64,000 nucleotides of DNA, from assembly GCF_000473995.1 (NCBI RefSeq), contig NC_022571.1:911501-975500 (forward strand), in the 5' to 3' direction. A program made the translations under genes and the position numbers. Positions 46,052 to 54,540 of the stretch are shown in pieces (the stretch's first letter is position 1; every line of letters begins with the position of its first letter). Source of the stretch: Clostridium saccharobutylicum DSM 13864 (lineage in GTDB: Bacteria > Bacillota > Clostridia > Clostridiales > Clostridiaceae). The notes beneath the pieces were generated by a model. The model was not told the DNA's origin, searched no databases, and saw only the letters and a list, made by a program, of their open reading frames with translations.

Positions 46052-47350
46052 ATGAAAAAAGTTTATGTAGCTATGAGCGCAGATATAATTCATCAAGGAC
46101 ATTTAAATGTATTAAATGAAGCTAAAAAATTAGGAGATGTAATAGTAGGGTTACATACAGATGATGTAATTAGAGGCTATTGGAGAAATCCAATAATGAA
46201 GTATGACGAAAGAAAAGAAGTGATTGAAAATATTAAGGGAGTTGTACAAGTAGTACTTCAAGATACTTTAGACCAAGTTCCAAATTTGTTAGATATAAAA
46301 CCTGATTATGTTGTTCACGGTGATGATTGGATAGAAGGATCTCAAAAGGTGTTTAGAGATAAAGTTATAAATGCAATAAAAGAATGGGGAGGAAAACTTG
46401 TTGAAGTTACTTATACTCAAGGTGTATCTATTTCAAAATTAGATGAACAATTAGCGGAAATCGGAATAACTCCTCAAAAGAGAATGAAAAGTTTAAAGGA
46501 ATTAATTTATTCTAAAAAGCCAGTAAGGATACTTGAAGCTCATAATGGTTTAACAGGATTGATTGTTGAAAAAACTAAAGTTGAAAAGAATGGTAAGATT
46601 AAAGAATTTGATGGAATGTGGATAAGTTCCTTATGTGATTCAACGGCTAAAGGTAAGCCAGATATAGAATTGGTAGATTTAACATCAAGGTTAAACACAA
46701 TTAATGATATTTTAGAAGTTACAACAAAGCCAATAATTGTTGATGGTGATACAGGTGGACAAATTGAGCATTTTGTTTATACAGTTAAAACTCTAGAAAG
46801 ATTAGGTGTATCAGCAATAATTATTGAAGATAAGACAGGCCTTAAGAAAAATTCTTTATTTGGAACTGAAGTTAAACAAACACAAGATAGTATGGAACAT
46901 TTCTCGGAAAAAATAAAAGCAGGAAGAGAAGCTAGAGTAACTAGCGATTTTATGATAATTTCAAGAATTGAAAGTTTAATATTAAAAGCGGGAATGGATG
47001 ATGCAATAAATAGGGCAAAAGCTTATATTGAAGCTGGTACTGATGGAATTATGATTCATAGTAAAGAGAAAGACGGAAAAGAGATAGTTGAATTTTGTAA
47101 AAGATATAATGAAATTGAAAATAAGGTGCCATTAGTGGTAGTTCCAACTTCTTATAATTTTATGAAGGAAGATGAATTAGTTGAATTGGGCATAAATGTG
47201 ATTATTTACGCAAATCATCTCATTAGAAGTGCATACCCAGCAATGGTGAATACTGCAAAGAGTATATTAGAAAATGAAAGATCTAAGGAAGCCTCATCTA
47301 ACTGTATGCCAATAAAGGAAATACTTACATTGATTCCTGGTGGAATGTAA
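46052..47350 (+). CDS. PEP mutase fused to an N-terminal cytidylyltransferase domain
   Basis: The 432-residue two-domain protein starts with a TagD-like nucleotidyltransferase fold (residues 1-135; VYVAMSADIIHQGHLNVLNEA, GDDW). It continues as phosphoenolpyruvate mutase, which rearranges PEP to phosphonopyruvate. The mutase signature is EDKTGLKKNSLFG (E259-D260-K261), with VDGDTGG before it and IISRIESLI after. The ATG at 46052 is 11 bases from AGGAG; the GTG at 46040 overlaps that site. The N-terminal domain is a second nucleotidyltransferase in the operon, which is unusual next to a separate PntC-like gene. Confidence 0.92.
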   Translation: MKKVYVAMSADIIHQGHLNVLNEAKKLGDVIVGLHTDDVIRGYWRNPIMKYDERKEVIENIKGVVQVVLQDTLDQVPNLLDIKPDYVVHGDDWIEGSQKVFRDKVINAIKEWGGKLVEVTYTQGVSISKLDEQLAEIGITPQKRMKSLKELIYSKKPVRILEAHNGLTGLIVEKTKVEKNGKIKEFDGMWISSLCDSTAKGKPDIELVDLTSRLNTINDILEVTTKPIIVDGDTGGQIEHFVYTVKTLERLGVSAIIIEDKTGLKKNSLFGTEVKQTQDSMEHFSEKIKAGREARVTSDFMIISRIESLILKAGMDDAINRAKAYIEAGTDGIMIHSKEKDGKEIVEFCKRYNEIENKVPLVVVPTSYNFMKEDELVELGINVIIYANHLIRSAYPAMVNTAKSILENERSKEASSNCMPIKEILTLIPGGM

Positions 47351-47469
47351 TAAGAGAATGAATGATGAAGAATGGATAGGGAATTTCTAAAAGATTAAAA
47401 AATTATGAGAAATTTTTATCTTAATCTTTATCATTCATTATTAATCAATTGAAATTGGAGTTGATTTAA

Positions 47470-48603
47470 ATGGTTGATGTTAAAGAGTTTTATAATGAGT
47501 TATTAAATAATGAAATAGATTTTTTTACAGGAGTTCCTGATTCATTGTTAAAATCTTTTTGTGGTTATATAAAAGATAATGTAAGTAATGATAAGCATAT
47601 AATGGCTGCAAATGAGGGCAATGCCATAGGACTTGCAAGTGGATATCATTTAAGCACTGGAAAGATAGGACTTGTCTATATGCAAAATTCAGGAATAGGA
47701 AATGCTATAAATCCACTTGCATCTCTTTGTGATAAATTAGTTTATAGTATACCAATGCTTTTACTTATTGGCTGGAGAGGTGAACCAGGTAAAAAAGATG
47801 AACCGCAGCATAACAAGCAAGGATTGATTACAACTAAAATTTTAGATGTTATGGAAATACCATATGAAATTATAGATGAAAATATTAATTGTGATGATAT
47901 GAAACTAAAAGTGAGAACAGCTTGCGAATATATGAAGAAAAATAATGAGCCGTATGCTTTAATTATAAAAAAAGGAGCCTTTGGTGAATATAATCTTAAG
48001 GATAATTCTATTGTGAATTTTGATTTAACAAGAGAAGAAGCTATAGAAGTTTTACTATCGTGTATGAATGAAAATTCAACAATAGTATCAACTACAGGAA
48101 TGACATCAAGGGAATTATTTGAACTTAGAGAAAAACGTCAAGAAAATCATAATAAAGATTTTTTAACTGTAGGATCTATGGGACATGCTTCGCAGATAGC
48201 TTTAGGAATTGCATTAAATAATAAGGAAAATGATGTTTATTGCATTGACGGAGATGGCGCGATGATTATGCATCTTGGAGGGTTAGCTATAATAGGAAAT
48301 CAAGAAGTTAAAAATTTTAAGCACATATTAATAAATAATGGAGCTCATGATTCGGTTGGAGGACAAGAAACTGTTGGATTAAAAATAGATATAGTAAGTA
48401 TTGCAAAAGCTTGTGGATATAAGGAATGTTATTCATGTTCATCAAAGAATGAAATTATGATGTATTCAGAGAAAATAAAAAATTCTGAAGGATCAGTATT
48501 ATTGGAAATAAAAGTTAAAAAGGGTGCTAGAAAAGATTTAGGGAGACCTACTAAAACACCAATTGAGAATAAAATTGCTTTTATGAATTTTTTACAGGAT
48601 TGA
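47470..48603 (+). CDS. ppd: Phosphonopyruvate decarboxylase
   Basis: The 377-residue thiamine-diphosphate enzyme drives the unfavourable mutase step by converting phosphonopyruvate to phosphonoacetaldehyde. It shows the start FYNELLNNEIDFFTGVPDSLLK, the cofactor motif DGDGAMIMHLGGLAIIGNQ through ILINN, and QNSGIGNAINPLASL. GGAG lies at 9 bases. A 119-base gap with a weak hairpin separates it from the mutase gene. Confidence 0.92.
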   Translation: MVDVKEFYNELLNNEIDFFTGVPDSLLKSFCGYIKDNVSNDKHIMAANEGNAIGLASGYHLSTGKIGLVYMQNSGIGNAINPLASLCDKLVYSIPMLLLIGWRGEPGKKDEPQHNKQGLITTKILDVMEIPYEIIDENINCDDMKLKVRTACEYMKKNNEPYALIIKKGAFGEYNLKDNSIVNFDLTREEAIEVLLSCMNENSTIVSTTGMTSRELFELREKRQENHNKDFLTVGSMGHASQIALGIALNNKENDVYCIDGDGAMIMHLGGLAIIGNQEVKNFKHILINNGAHDSVGGQETVGLKIDIVSIAKACGYKECYSCSSKNEIMMYSEKIKNSEGSVLLEIKVKKGARKDLGRPTKTPIENKIAFMNFLQD

Positions 48604-48644
48604 TATAAAGCTTTTAATTTGAAATTAAGATAGGAGAAATAAAA

Positions 48645-49766
48645 ATGGATATTAAGAGAAATATATTGTTAAATCCAGGACCTGCAACAACTTCTGATAG
48701 CGTAAAATTTGCACAAGTTGTTCCAGATATTTGCCCAAGAGAAAATGATTTTGGAACTGTAATGGAATTTATATCATTAGAACTTACTAATTTAGTAGCT
48801 TCAAGTGGTAAATGCACAACTGTATTATTTGGTGGGTCAGGAACAGCAGCTGTTGAATCTATTTTAAGTTCAGTAGTTGATAATGGGGCTATTTTGATAA
48901 TAAATAATGGTGCTTATGGAAAGCGAATGTGTGAGATAGCAGAAATTTATAAACTAAACTATATAGAATTTAAAAGTTCACCTATTGATGGAATAGATTT
49001 AAATGAGTTAGAAAATAAAATAAGAAGTTATAATATAAATGAAAAGCAATATGGTATAACTCATGTTGCAGTCATACATCATGAAACAACTACAGGAATA
49101 CTAAATGATATAAAAGGTGTAGGTAAAATTTGCAGAAAATATAATATAGATATGATAGTTGATGCAATGAGTTCTTTTGCAGGAATACCTATTAATATGG
49201 AAGAAATGAATATAAAATATTTAGCTTCAAGTTCTAATAAATGCATACAGGGCATGGCAGGAGTAAGTTTTGTAATTGCCAATATAGAAGCTTTAGAAAA
49301 AACTAAAAGTATTAAATCAAGAAATCTGTATTTAAATTTATACAAACAATATTCATATTTTAAAGATAATTATCAAATGCGATTTACACCTCCAGTTCAA
49401 GTTTTATATGCATTAAAACAAGCTATAATAGAAGCTAAGGAAGAGACTATAGAAAAGAGATACAAAAGATATAAGTCTTGCTGCAAAATTCTTTGGGATG
49501 GTTTAGATAGATTAAAGTTAAAGAGATTGGTAAAAGATGAGAATGCATCTATGTTATTAACATCAATTATTGAACCTAATATATCAGGATATAGTTTTGA
49601 AGAACTTCATGATTATTTATATGAAAGAGGTTTCACTATTTATCCAGGAAAAATATGTTCAACAAACACTTTTAGAATAGCCAATATAGGAGAAATATAT
49701 CCAGAAGAAATAAAAAATTTCATAGAAATATTACGAGAATATTTCCATGAAATTGCAAAACATTAA
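48645..49766 (+). CDS. phnW: 2-aminoethylphosphonate:pyruvate transaminase
   Basis: The 373-residue class V PLP enzyme is used here in the biosynthetic direction: phosphonoacetaldehyde to 2-AEP. Signatures are ILLNPGPATTSDSV, FGGSGTAAVES, HHETTTGILND, VDAMSSFAG and the PLP lysine K199 in SSNKCIQG. GGAG precedes the ATG. It closes a complete PEP-to-AEP-to-CMP-AEP operon. No transferase to a lipid or glycan lies downstream in the window. Confidence 0.92.
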   Translation: MDIKRNILLNPGPATTSDSVKFAQVVPDICPRENDFGTVMEFISLELTNLVASSGKCTTVLFGGSGTAAVESILSSVVDNGAILIINNGAYGKRMCEIAEIYKLNYIEFKSSPIDGIDLNELENKIRSYNINEKQYGITHVAVIHHETTTGILNDIKGVGKICRKYNIDMIVDAMSSFAGIPINMEEMNIKYLASSSNKCIQGMAGVSFVIANIEALEKTKSIKSRNLYLNLYKQYSYFKDNYQMRFTPPVQVLYALKQAIIEAKEETIEKRYKRYKSCCKILWDGLDRLKLKRLVKDENASMLLTSIIEPNISGYSFEELHDYLYERGFTIYPGKICSTNTFRIANIGEIYPEEIKNFIEILREYFHEIAKH

Positions 49767-49770
49767 AGTT

Positions 49771-49988
49771 TGGCAATGCTAACCGAAATTAGCCACATAT
49801 TTGTTCCATAGGACTAAGAAAATTTCGCTGGGAACATCTAAATGCCAGGTTGTACCTACTTCAGTTTGCTCCAAATATAAAATTTAGACAAACTAAAATG
49901 GAACAACCAGACATTAAGATGTTTAAGCAGCTTATTTTCAAGGCCTATTTCACAAATATGTGGCTAATTTCTCTGTTTGTGCTAAACT
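49771..49988. repeat. Family 2 long palindromic element after phnW
   Basis: AAATTAGCCACATATTTGT (left) pairs with ACAAATATGTGGCTAATTT (right). Further pairing continues through CATAGG and the GAAAAT region, and the middle has GGTTGTACC against GGAACAACC. The left end reads CTAACCGAAATT. It probably ends the phosphonate operon. A small open frame inside (49850-50047) follows the palindrome and is not a gene. Confidence 0.75.
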
Positions 49989-50161
49989 ACTTTAGATTAG
50001 TAATAACAATGAACATTAATATAATAAAAGTAAGGTTGATATGTTAAAAAAGTTAATTTGTTAACTAGAAATAAAAGCTACATATTTCTAGTTCATATAT
50101 CTATTAAGATATGAGGTAGATTTAGTTTAAGTTTAAATATTTATACGAAAAATACTTAAAG

Positions 50162-50400
50162 TTATCACAAAACAAAGAAATGTTACCAATATATGTGCAG
50201 CAGGCATTGGAAAATGAATTGTTGGAGTTACTTAATGAGAGGTTGTTCACCTATTGATTGTTGAAAGCTTGCCTTTGTAGCAATCTGTAGGCGATGCAAC
50301 CTCTTATTTAGTAACTCTCAATGAAATTTTCCTAGTCCTGCGAAACATATATTTGTAATATTTCGGTTAGTCATCACAAAACTTCAATGTTTTGTGATAC
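50162..50400. repeat. Family 2 long palindromic element before the methyltransferase 3' end
   Basis: The arms pair as TATCACAAAAC with GTTTTGTGATA, AATATATGT with ACATATATT, and GAGTTACTTAATGAGAGGTTG with the complementary stretch around 50310-50325. The right end carries TTTCGGTTAG. Together with the copy at 49771 it fills the gap between convergent phnW and the methyltransferase gene. A further small hairpin (AACTAGAAATA / TATTTCTAGTT) lies at about 50062-50093. Confidence 0.7.
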
Positions 50401-50412
50401 ATTAAATACTGG

Positions 50413-50973
50413 TTAACGCAATTTTAGCGAAACGTTAAATCTACATGGATTGTAGTAACCATCAGTTATATTCCAGTCTTGGAAGTCTTTTTTATCATAT
50501 AATAAGTGCTCTTCTCTATGTGAAGTGACAGGTAAATCACCAATAAAGATTGCATCTTTTGCTATTCTCTTTAATTCAGCAATTGCTTGTTTTGCATATT
50601 CTTGATTTGGAAAGTAGTGAAATGCACCAAAGCAGAATACTTTATCGAAACTTTTATCTTTAAAAATTAAATCATTTGCTTCTCCATGTAAAACTGAGTT
50701 ATTAAGCAATTTAATATGTTTTTTTACAAGAGTACTAGAGTAATCCACGCCAACATACTCACCACATTTTATATATTGAGCTAGTCCACCAGCACCGCAA
50801 GCAACTTCTAATATCTTATCAGTTTCCTTAATATCCAATTCAATAGTAATTTGTCTTGCAATTTCTTTTACATTAGCAGTTGTATCTTCGTATCCATCTA
50901 ATTCTTCTAAACACTTAGTATTACTTCTACCTTTTCTTTCCCAAACTTCTTTCCAATATGACATATCTTCCAT
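50413..50973 (-). CDS. Class I SAM-dependent methyltransferase
   Basis: The 186-residue product has the SAM-binding motif I DKILEVACGAGGLAQYI, VGVDYSS, LHGEANDLIFKDKSFDKVFCFGAFHYF and RIAKDAIFIGDLP. It matches small-molecule methyltransferases; the substrate is unknown. GGAGGAGAG precedes the ATG. Its upstream region shares a promoter-like element with the phosphonate operon, raising the possibility that both respond to one regulator. Confidence 0.8.
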   Translation of the reverse strand: MEDMSYWKEVWERKGRSNTKCLEELDGYEDTTANVKEIARQITIELDIKETDKILEVACGAGGLAQYIKCGEYVGVDYSSTLVKKHIKLLNNSVLHGEANDLIFKDKSFDKVFCFGAFHYFPNQEYAKQAIAELKRIAKDAIFIGDLPVTSHREEHLLYDKKDFQDWNITDGYYNPCRFNVSLKLR

Positions 50974-51070
50974 AATTCTCTCCTCCTGAATTTAAATAAT
51001 AATGTAAATATCAAATTAATGATTATAATAATCATTAATTTTGAAGAAAATTTATTTAATAATAAATTAG

Positions 51071-51114
51071 GTTCATTTATTGAACAACATTATATTATCA
51101 TGGTTCAATGTTCA
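51071..51114 (-). promoter_or_regulatory. Promoter/regulatory element of the methyltransferase gene
   Basis: Read on the minus strand it contains GTGAACATTGAAC, then TATAAT, GTTGTTCA and AAATGAAC. The 24 bases from TATAAT onward differ at one position from the phosphonate promoter at 45163. About 100 bases separate it from the gene start. One family 1 end (TAAGGAACATTAAAAAAATA) lies further on at 51195. Confidence 0.5.
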
Positions 51115-51377
51115 CTACAATAAGTTCATCAAATAAACTAAAAGTATTGAGTATTTTTCATTTAAGTTAAAAAATTAAATTATAAATATAGCATTACGTA
51201 AGGAACATTAAAAAAATACCAAGTCCATGTGATTAATAAAATCTAACAAATAATTTTTCAAGTTATGTCATTAAAAGGCTATAAAGAGGCATAAAAAGAT
51301 TATAAATATGTTGAAAATTAACAAAAAATGGTTTATAATGTTATTATTATCAAATAAATAACAAAAGAGAGATTAAA

Positions 51378-51932
51378 ATGATAAAGGAACTTTCTAACAA
51401 AATAGTAAATAGTGTAGCAAATGATGAGTGTAGTAAAGATGATATTGAACAGATGGACTATGCTTTAAGAACTATTTTATATGAATTTATAAAAGCGTTT
51501 TCATTAATAATTATTTTTTCTTTATTTGGATATTTAAAGCAATCCTTAATTATCACAGTGATGATGTGTCTTATTAAGCCTTTTATAGGTGGATATCATG
51601 AAGAAACTCAAATTAAGTGTTTTATAGCAACTTTGTTATTAGCAGCTGGAATATTGATTCTAAGTTTGCAATGTAGCCTAAGTTTCGTAAGTAATGTTAT
51701 ATTAATTGTTCTGAGCATATTTTGTATATGGAATCAGGCTCCAATAATAAATTCTAAAATGCCACTTACAAATCTAGAGTTAATAAAGAAAAATAGAATT
51801 AGAGGTGTAAGAAACTCAATAATAATTGGAATAATATCTATAGTTTTATATAACTATAGTAATTATTATTTATTAATAACATGGACAATATTATTTGAAG
51901 CTTTACTCATGTTTGATAAAAGAAAATATTAA
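51378..51932 (+). CDS. agrB: AgrB-like peptidase
   Basis: The 184-residue membrane endopeptidase trims and cyclises the AgrD pro-peptide. The catalytic pair H74 (GGYHEET) and C81 (IKCFIA) is spaced 7 residues apart as in staphylococcal AgrB. Several hydrophobic helices follow. AGAGAG precedes the ATG. It is followed by an agrD of 41 codons and an agrC, in normal order. Confidence 0.88.
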   Translation: MIKELSNKIVNSVANDECSKDDIEQMDYALRTILYEFIKAFSLIIIFSLFGYLKQSLIITVMMCLIKPFIGGYHEETQIKCFIATLLLAAGILILSLQCSLSFVSNVILIVLSIFCIWNQAPIINSKMPLTNLELIKKNRIRGVRNSIIIGIISIVLYNYSNYYLLITWTILFEALLMFDKRKY

Positions 51933-51986
51933 TAAATTTAGTTGTTTATTATATTTTTTTATAAAAATTAAAAGGATGGTGATTTT

Positions 51987-52112
51987 ATGATAAAAAAATT
52001 AATATGTGTATTTTTAAAAAGAGTATCAAACTCTATGATTTCATTAGCTCCAGCATCATATGGAGGGTATGGAACTGAAGAAATGCCTGAATATATGAAA
52101 AAATTAAGATAA
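51987..52112 (+). CDS. agrD: AgrD autoinducing peptide precursor, predicted Ser-lactone type
   Basis: This 41-codon gene encodes an N-terminal amphipathic segment (MIKKLICVFLKRVSNSMISL), a core APASYGGY and a charged C-terminal recognition tail GTEEMPEYMKKLR. Aligning Pro34 of the tail with the conserved Pro of staphylococcal AgrD places the ring as S24-Y25-G26-G27-Y28. It begins with Ser rather than Cys, so the product would be a lactone ending in Tyr. The only Cys (C7) is in the leader helix. AAGGATGGTGATTTT precedes the ATG. N-terminal trimming is unknown. Confidence 0.8.
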   Translation: MIKKLICVFLKRVSNSMISLAPASYGGYGTEEMPEYMKKLR

Positions 52113-52149
52113 GCGTTTCAGTTTATTAATTTAGGAGGCATAATTTACA

Positions 52150-53400
52150 TTGATTATAATAGATATAATAACTTCGATATTACAGTCAATAGCATTTGGG
52201 TATACAATAAATTATTGTATAGATGAGGAATATAAAGTAAGCAAGGTTAAATTATGTTTAATGATTCTGGTGTTTTCAATAATAGGAAGTTTTTTGTTTA
52301 TATTAATGGGATATAATAGTCCAATATCGATACTTATAACTCATATATTAGCTTTATGTGTGGTAGTTGGATTTTATAAAAAAAATATTGTATGTGCAAT
52401 AACTGCACACACAATGAGTTATTTTATTATACAAATCTACACTATTGTATTTTGTAGCATAATATATGAATTTATTAATGAAATGATAATCATTGGATAT
52501 ATAAATTATATTAAAATTTGTACTATTTATGTTCCTGAATGGATAATATTGTTTTTTTATTTTAAACATATTGATAAAATAAAAGAAGTTTATAGATTAA
52601 TTATAATGGAAAAGTTTTATATAAATTTCTTAATAATTAGTTTTATATTAGATTTTATAACTACTTTTTATATGTTGTCTTTAGGTATAGAAAGCCAACT
52701 AATTAGAGATATTATATATATACTATTTTTCTTGTTTTTTATTGCTGTTATTGTTTATTTTTGGAGAATAAATCAAAAATCAAAGCAGATTTATGAATTG
52801 AATAAATCTTTAGAAATTAAAAATAATGAGCTTAGAAAAATAAAACATGATTATGGTGCTCAAATTTCTTATTTATATGGTCTTTGTCTTATGGAAAGGT
52901 TTGATGATTTAAAAAAATCTTTAAAGGATATTATAAATAACAATGAATCAACACCAACAGCTGTAGAAATTAGTGATAATGAGAATTCATTATTGTCTCT
53001 TGCATTAAAACCAGCTATAGATAAAGGAATACATGTAATAGTAGAAGAAAAGTGCGACTTTAAATTAGTAATCATGGAAGAAATTGAACTTTATAGAATT
53101 ATATCTAATATAGTAAATAATGCTATTAGGGCAATGAATGGTAAAGGGATAATAATAGCCAAGACTTATGAATATTCAGGAAATATAATAATAAAAATAG
53201 AAAATAACGGACCTAAAATAGAAGAAAAGCATTTAGAAGACATATTTAAATCTGGATTTACGACTAAAGATAATAATGACAAAAGTCATGGTTTTGGATT
53301 ACATATAGTAAAAAATTTAGTAGAGAGTTACAAGGGAAAAATATCTGTAAAAAGTACAGATGTATCTACTCAATTTAAAATAGTCTTGCCTATAAAATAA
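52150..53400 (+). CDS. agrC: AgrC-like sensor histidine kinase
   Basis: The 416-residue protein has about six N-terminal membrane helices (residues 1-205), then a cytoplasmic HPK10-type kinase. The phospho-acceptor is H233 in KIKHDYGAQ. The N box is NIVNNAIRAMNG and the G box GFGLHIVKNL. The start is a TTG at 52150, 9 bases after TTAGGAGG. It should sense the peptide made by agrD. No agrA response regulator follows; the next genes are nfnAB. Confidence 0.85.
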   Translation: MIIIDIITSILQSIAFGYTINYCIDEEYKVSKVKLCLMILVFSIIGSFLFILMGYNSPISILITHILALCVVVGFYKKNIVCAITAHTMSYFIIQIYTIVFCSIIYEFINEMIIIGYINYIKICTIYVPEWIILFFYFKHIDKIKEVYRLIIMEKFYINFLIISFILDFITTFYMLSLGIESQLIRDIIYILFFLFFIAVIVYFWRINQKSKQIYELNKSLEIKNNELRKIKHDYGAQISYLYGLCLMERFDDLKKSLKDIINNNESTPTAVEISDNENSLLSLALKPAIDKGIHVIVEEKCDFKLVIMEEIELYRIISNIVNNAIRAMNGKGIIIAKTYEYSGNIIIKIENNGPKIEEKHLEDIFKSGFTTKDNNDKSHGFGLHIVKNLVESYKGKISVKSTDVSTQFKIVLPIK

Positions 53401-53573
53401 TTAATAATATGATAATTATTTTGAGAAATGATAAAAATATTTAAAAAATTTAAATGTTTTTATCATTTTTTTGAATGATAAATGGATTATTTTTACACAA
53501 ATAAAACATAAACAAATATTTATAATTTATCAAGAATAGTGTAAACTGTTAAGTGAAATATATCTAAGCACAA

Positions 53574-53628
53574 TTAAGAAAATAATGCATTAGTATGCGT
53601 ATCTATTGTTTTCTTGATTGTACGTAAC
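53574..53628. repeat. Family 1 inverted-repeat element (minimal copy)
   Basis: TAAGCACAATTAAGAAAATAA and TATTGTTTTCTTGATTGTACGTAA are inverted copies with almost no interior. The copy ends about 20 bases before the nfnA start. Confidence 0.6.
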
Positions 53629-53649
53629 ATAACAAAGGGGTGCTATGGA

Positions 53650-54540
53650 ATGTATAAAATAATTAACAAAATGGAGCTTACGCAAAATATATATTTAATG
53701 GAAATTGAAGCTCCTAGAGTAGCAAAGGCTGCAAAACCAGGACAATTCATAATTATTAAAAATGATGAAAAAGGAGAAAGAATTCCTTTAACAATTGCAG
53801 ATTATGATAAAGAAAAGGGAACTGTATCGATAGTATTTCAAACAGTTGGAAAAAGCACAAAAGAGTTAGCTACATATGAAGTAGGAGAATGTGTATGTGA
53901 TTTTGTTGGACCATTAGGACAACCTAGTGAATTTGTACATGAAAACTTAGAAGAATTAAAGGATAAAAAGATAATATTTATAGCAGGGGGTGTTGGGGCA
54001 GCACCGGTATATCCTCAAGTAAAATGGATGCATGAAAATGGAATTGCTGTAGATGTTATTTTAGGAAGCAGAAACAAAGATTTGTTGATATATGAAGAAG
54101 AACTAAAGAAAGTTTCAGGGAATTTATATGTGACAACTGATGATGGCTCTTATGGATTTAAAGGAACTGGATCAGATATGCTTAAGGAACTAGTTAATAA
54201 TCAAGGCAAAAAGTATGATCATGCAGTTATCATAGGACCTATGATAATGATGAAATTTACTTCTATGCTAACTAAGGAATTAGGAATTTCAACTACAGTA
54301 AGTCTTAATCCAATAATGGTTGATGGTACAGGAATGTGTGGAGCTTGCAGAGTTACCGTTGGAGGAAAAGTTAAATTTGCTTGTGTTGATGGACCAGAAT
54401 TTGATGGTCATTTAGTAAATTACGATGAATCAATGAGAAGACAAGCTATGTATAAGACTGAAGAAGGAAGAGCTACTTTAAAGTTAGAAGAAGGAAATAC
54501 TCATAGTCATGGTGGCTGTGGTTGCAGAGGTGATAAATAA
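53650..54540 (+). CDS. nfnA: NADH-dependent ferredoxin:NADP+ oxidoreductase, small subunit
   Basis: The product is about 296 residues with FAD- and NAD-binding folds. It begins MYKIINKMELTQNIYLMEIEAP and has the flavin region PLTIADYD, IFIAGGVGAAPVYPQ and a C-terminal iron-sulfur cluster motif GMCGACRV plus KFACVDGPEF. It works with NfnB in electron bifurcation among NADH, NADPH and ferredoxin, a standard clostridial enzyme. The ATG at 53650 follows AAAGGGG; a longer frame start at 53614 lies inside the family 1 repeat. It overlaps nfnB by 1 base. Confidence 0.9.
   Translation: MYKIINKMELTQNIYLMEIEAPRVAKAAKPGQFIIIKNDEKGERIPLTIADYDKEKGTVSIVFQTVGKSTKELATYEVGECVCDFVGPLGQPSEFVHENLEELKDKKIIFIAGGVGAAPVYPQVKWMHENGIAVDVILGSRNKDLLIYEEELKKVSGNLYVTTDDGSYGFKGTGSDMLKELVNNQGKKYDHAVIIGPMIMMKFTSMLTKELGISTTVSLNPIMVDGTGMCGACRVTVGGKVKFACVDGPEFDGHLVNYDESMRRQAMYKTEEGRATLKLEEGNTHSHGGCGCRGDK

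Noticed and set aside
47351-47469. Terminator splitting the phosphonate operon
   Set aside because: The AT-rich pairing there is weak and imperfect; the decarboxylase and transaminase are needed in the same pathway.
49850-50047. 65-codon open frame after phnW
   Set aside because: It lies inside a family 2 palindrome and lacks a start signal.
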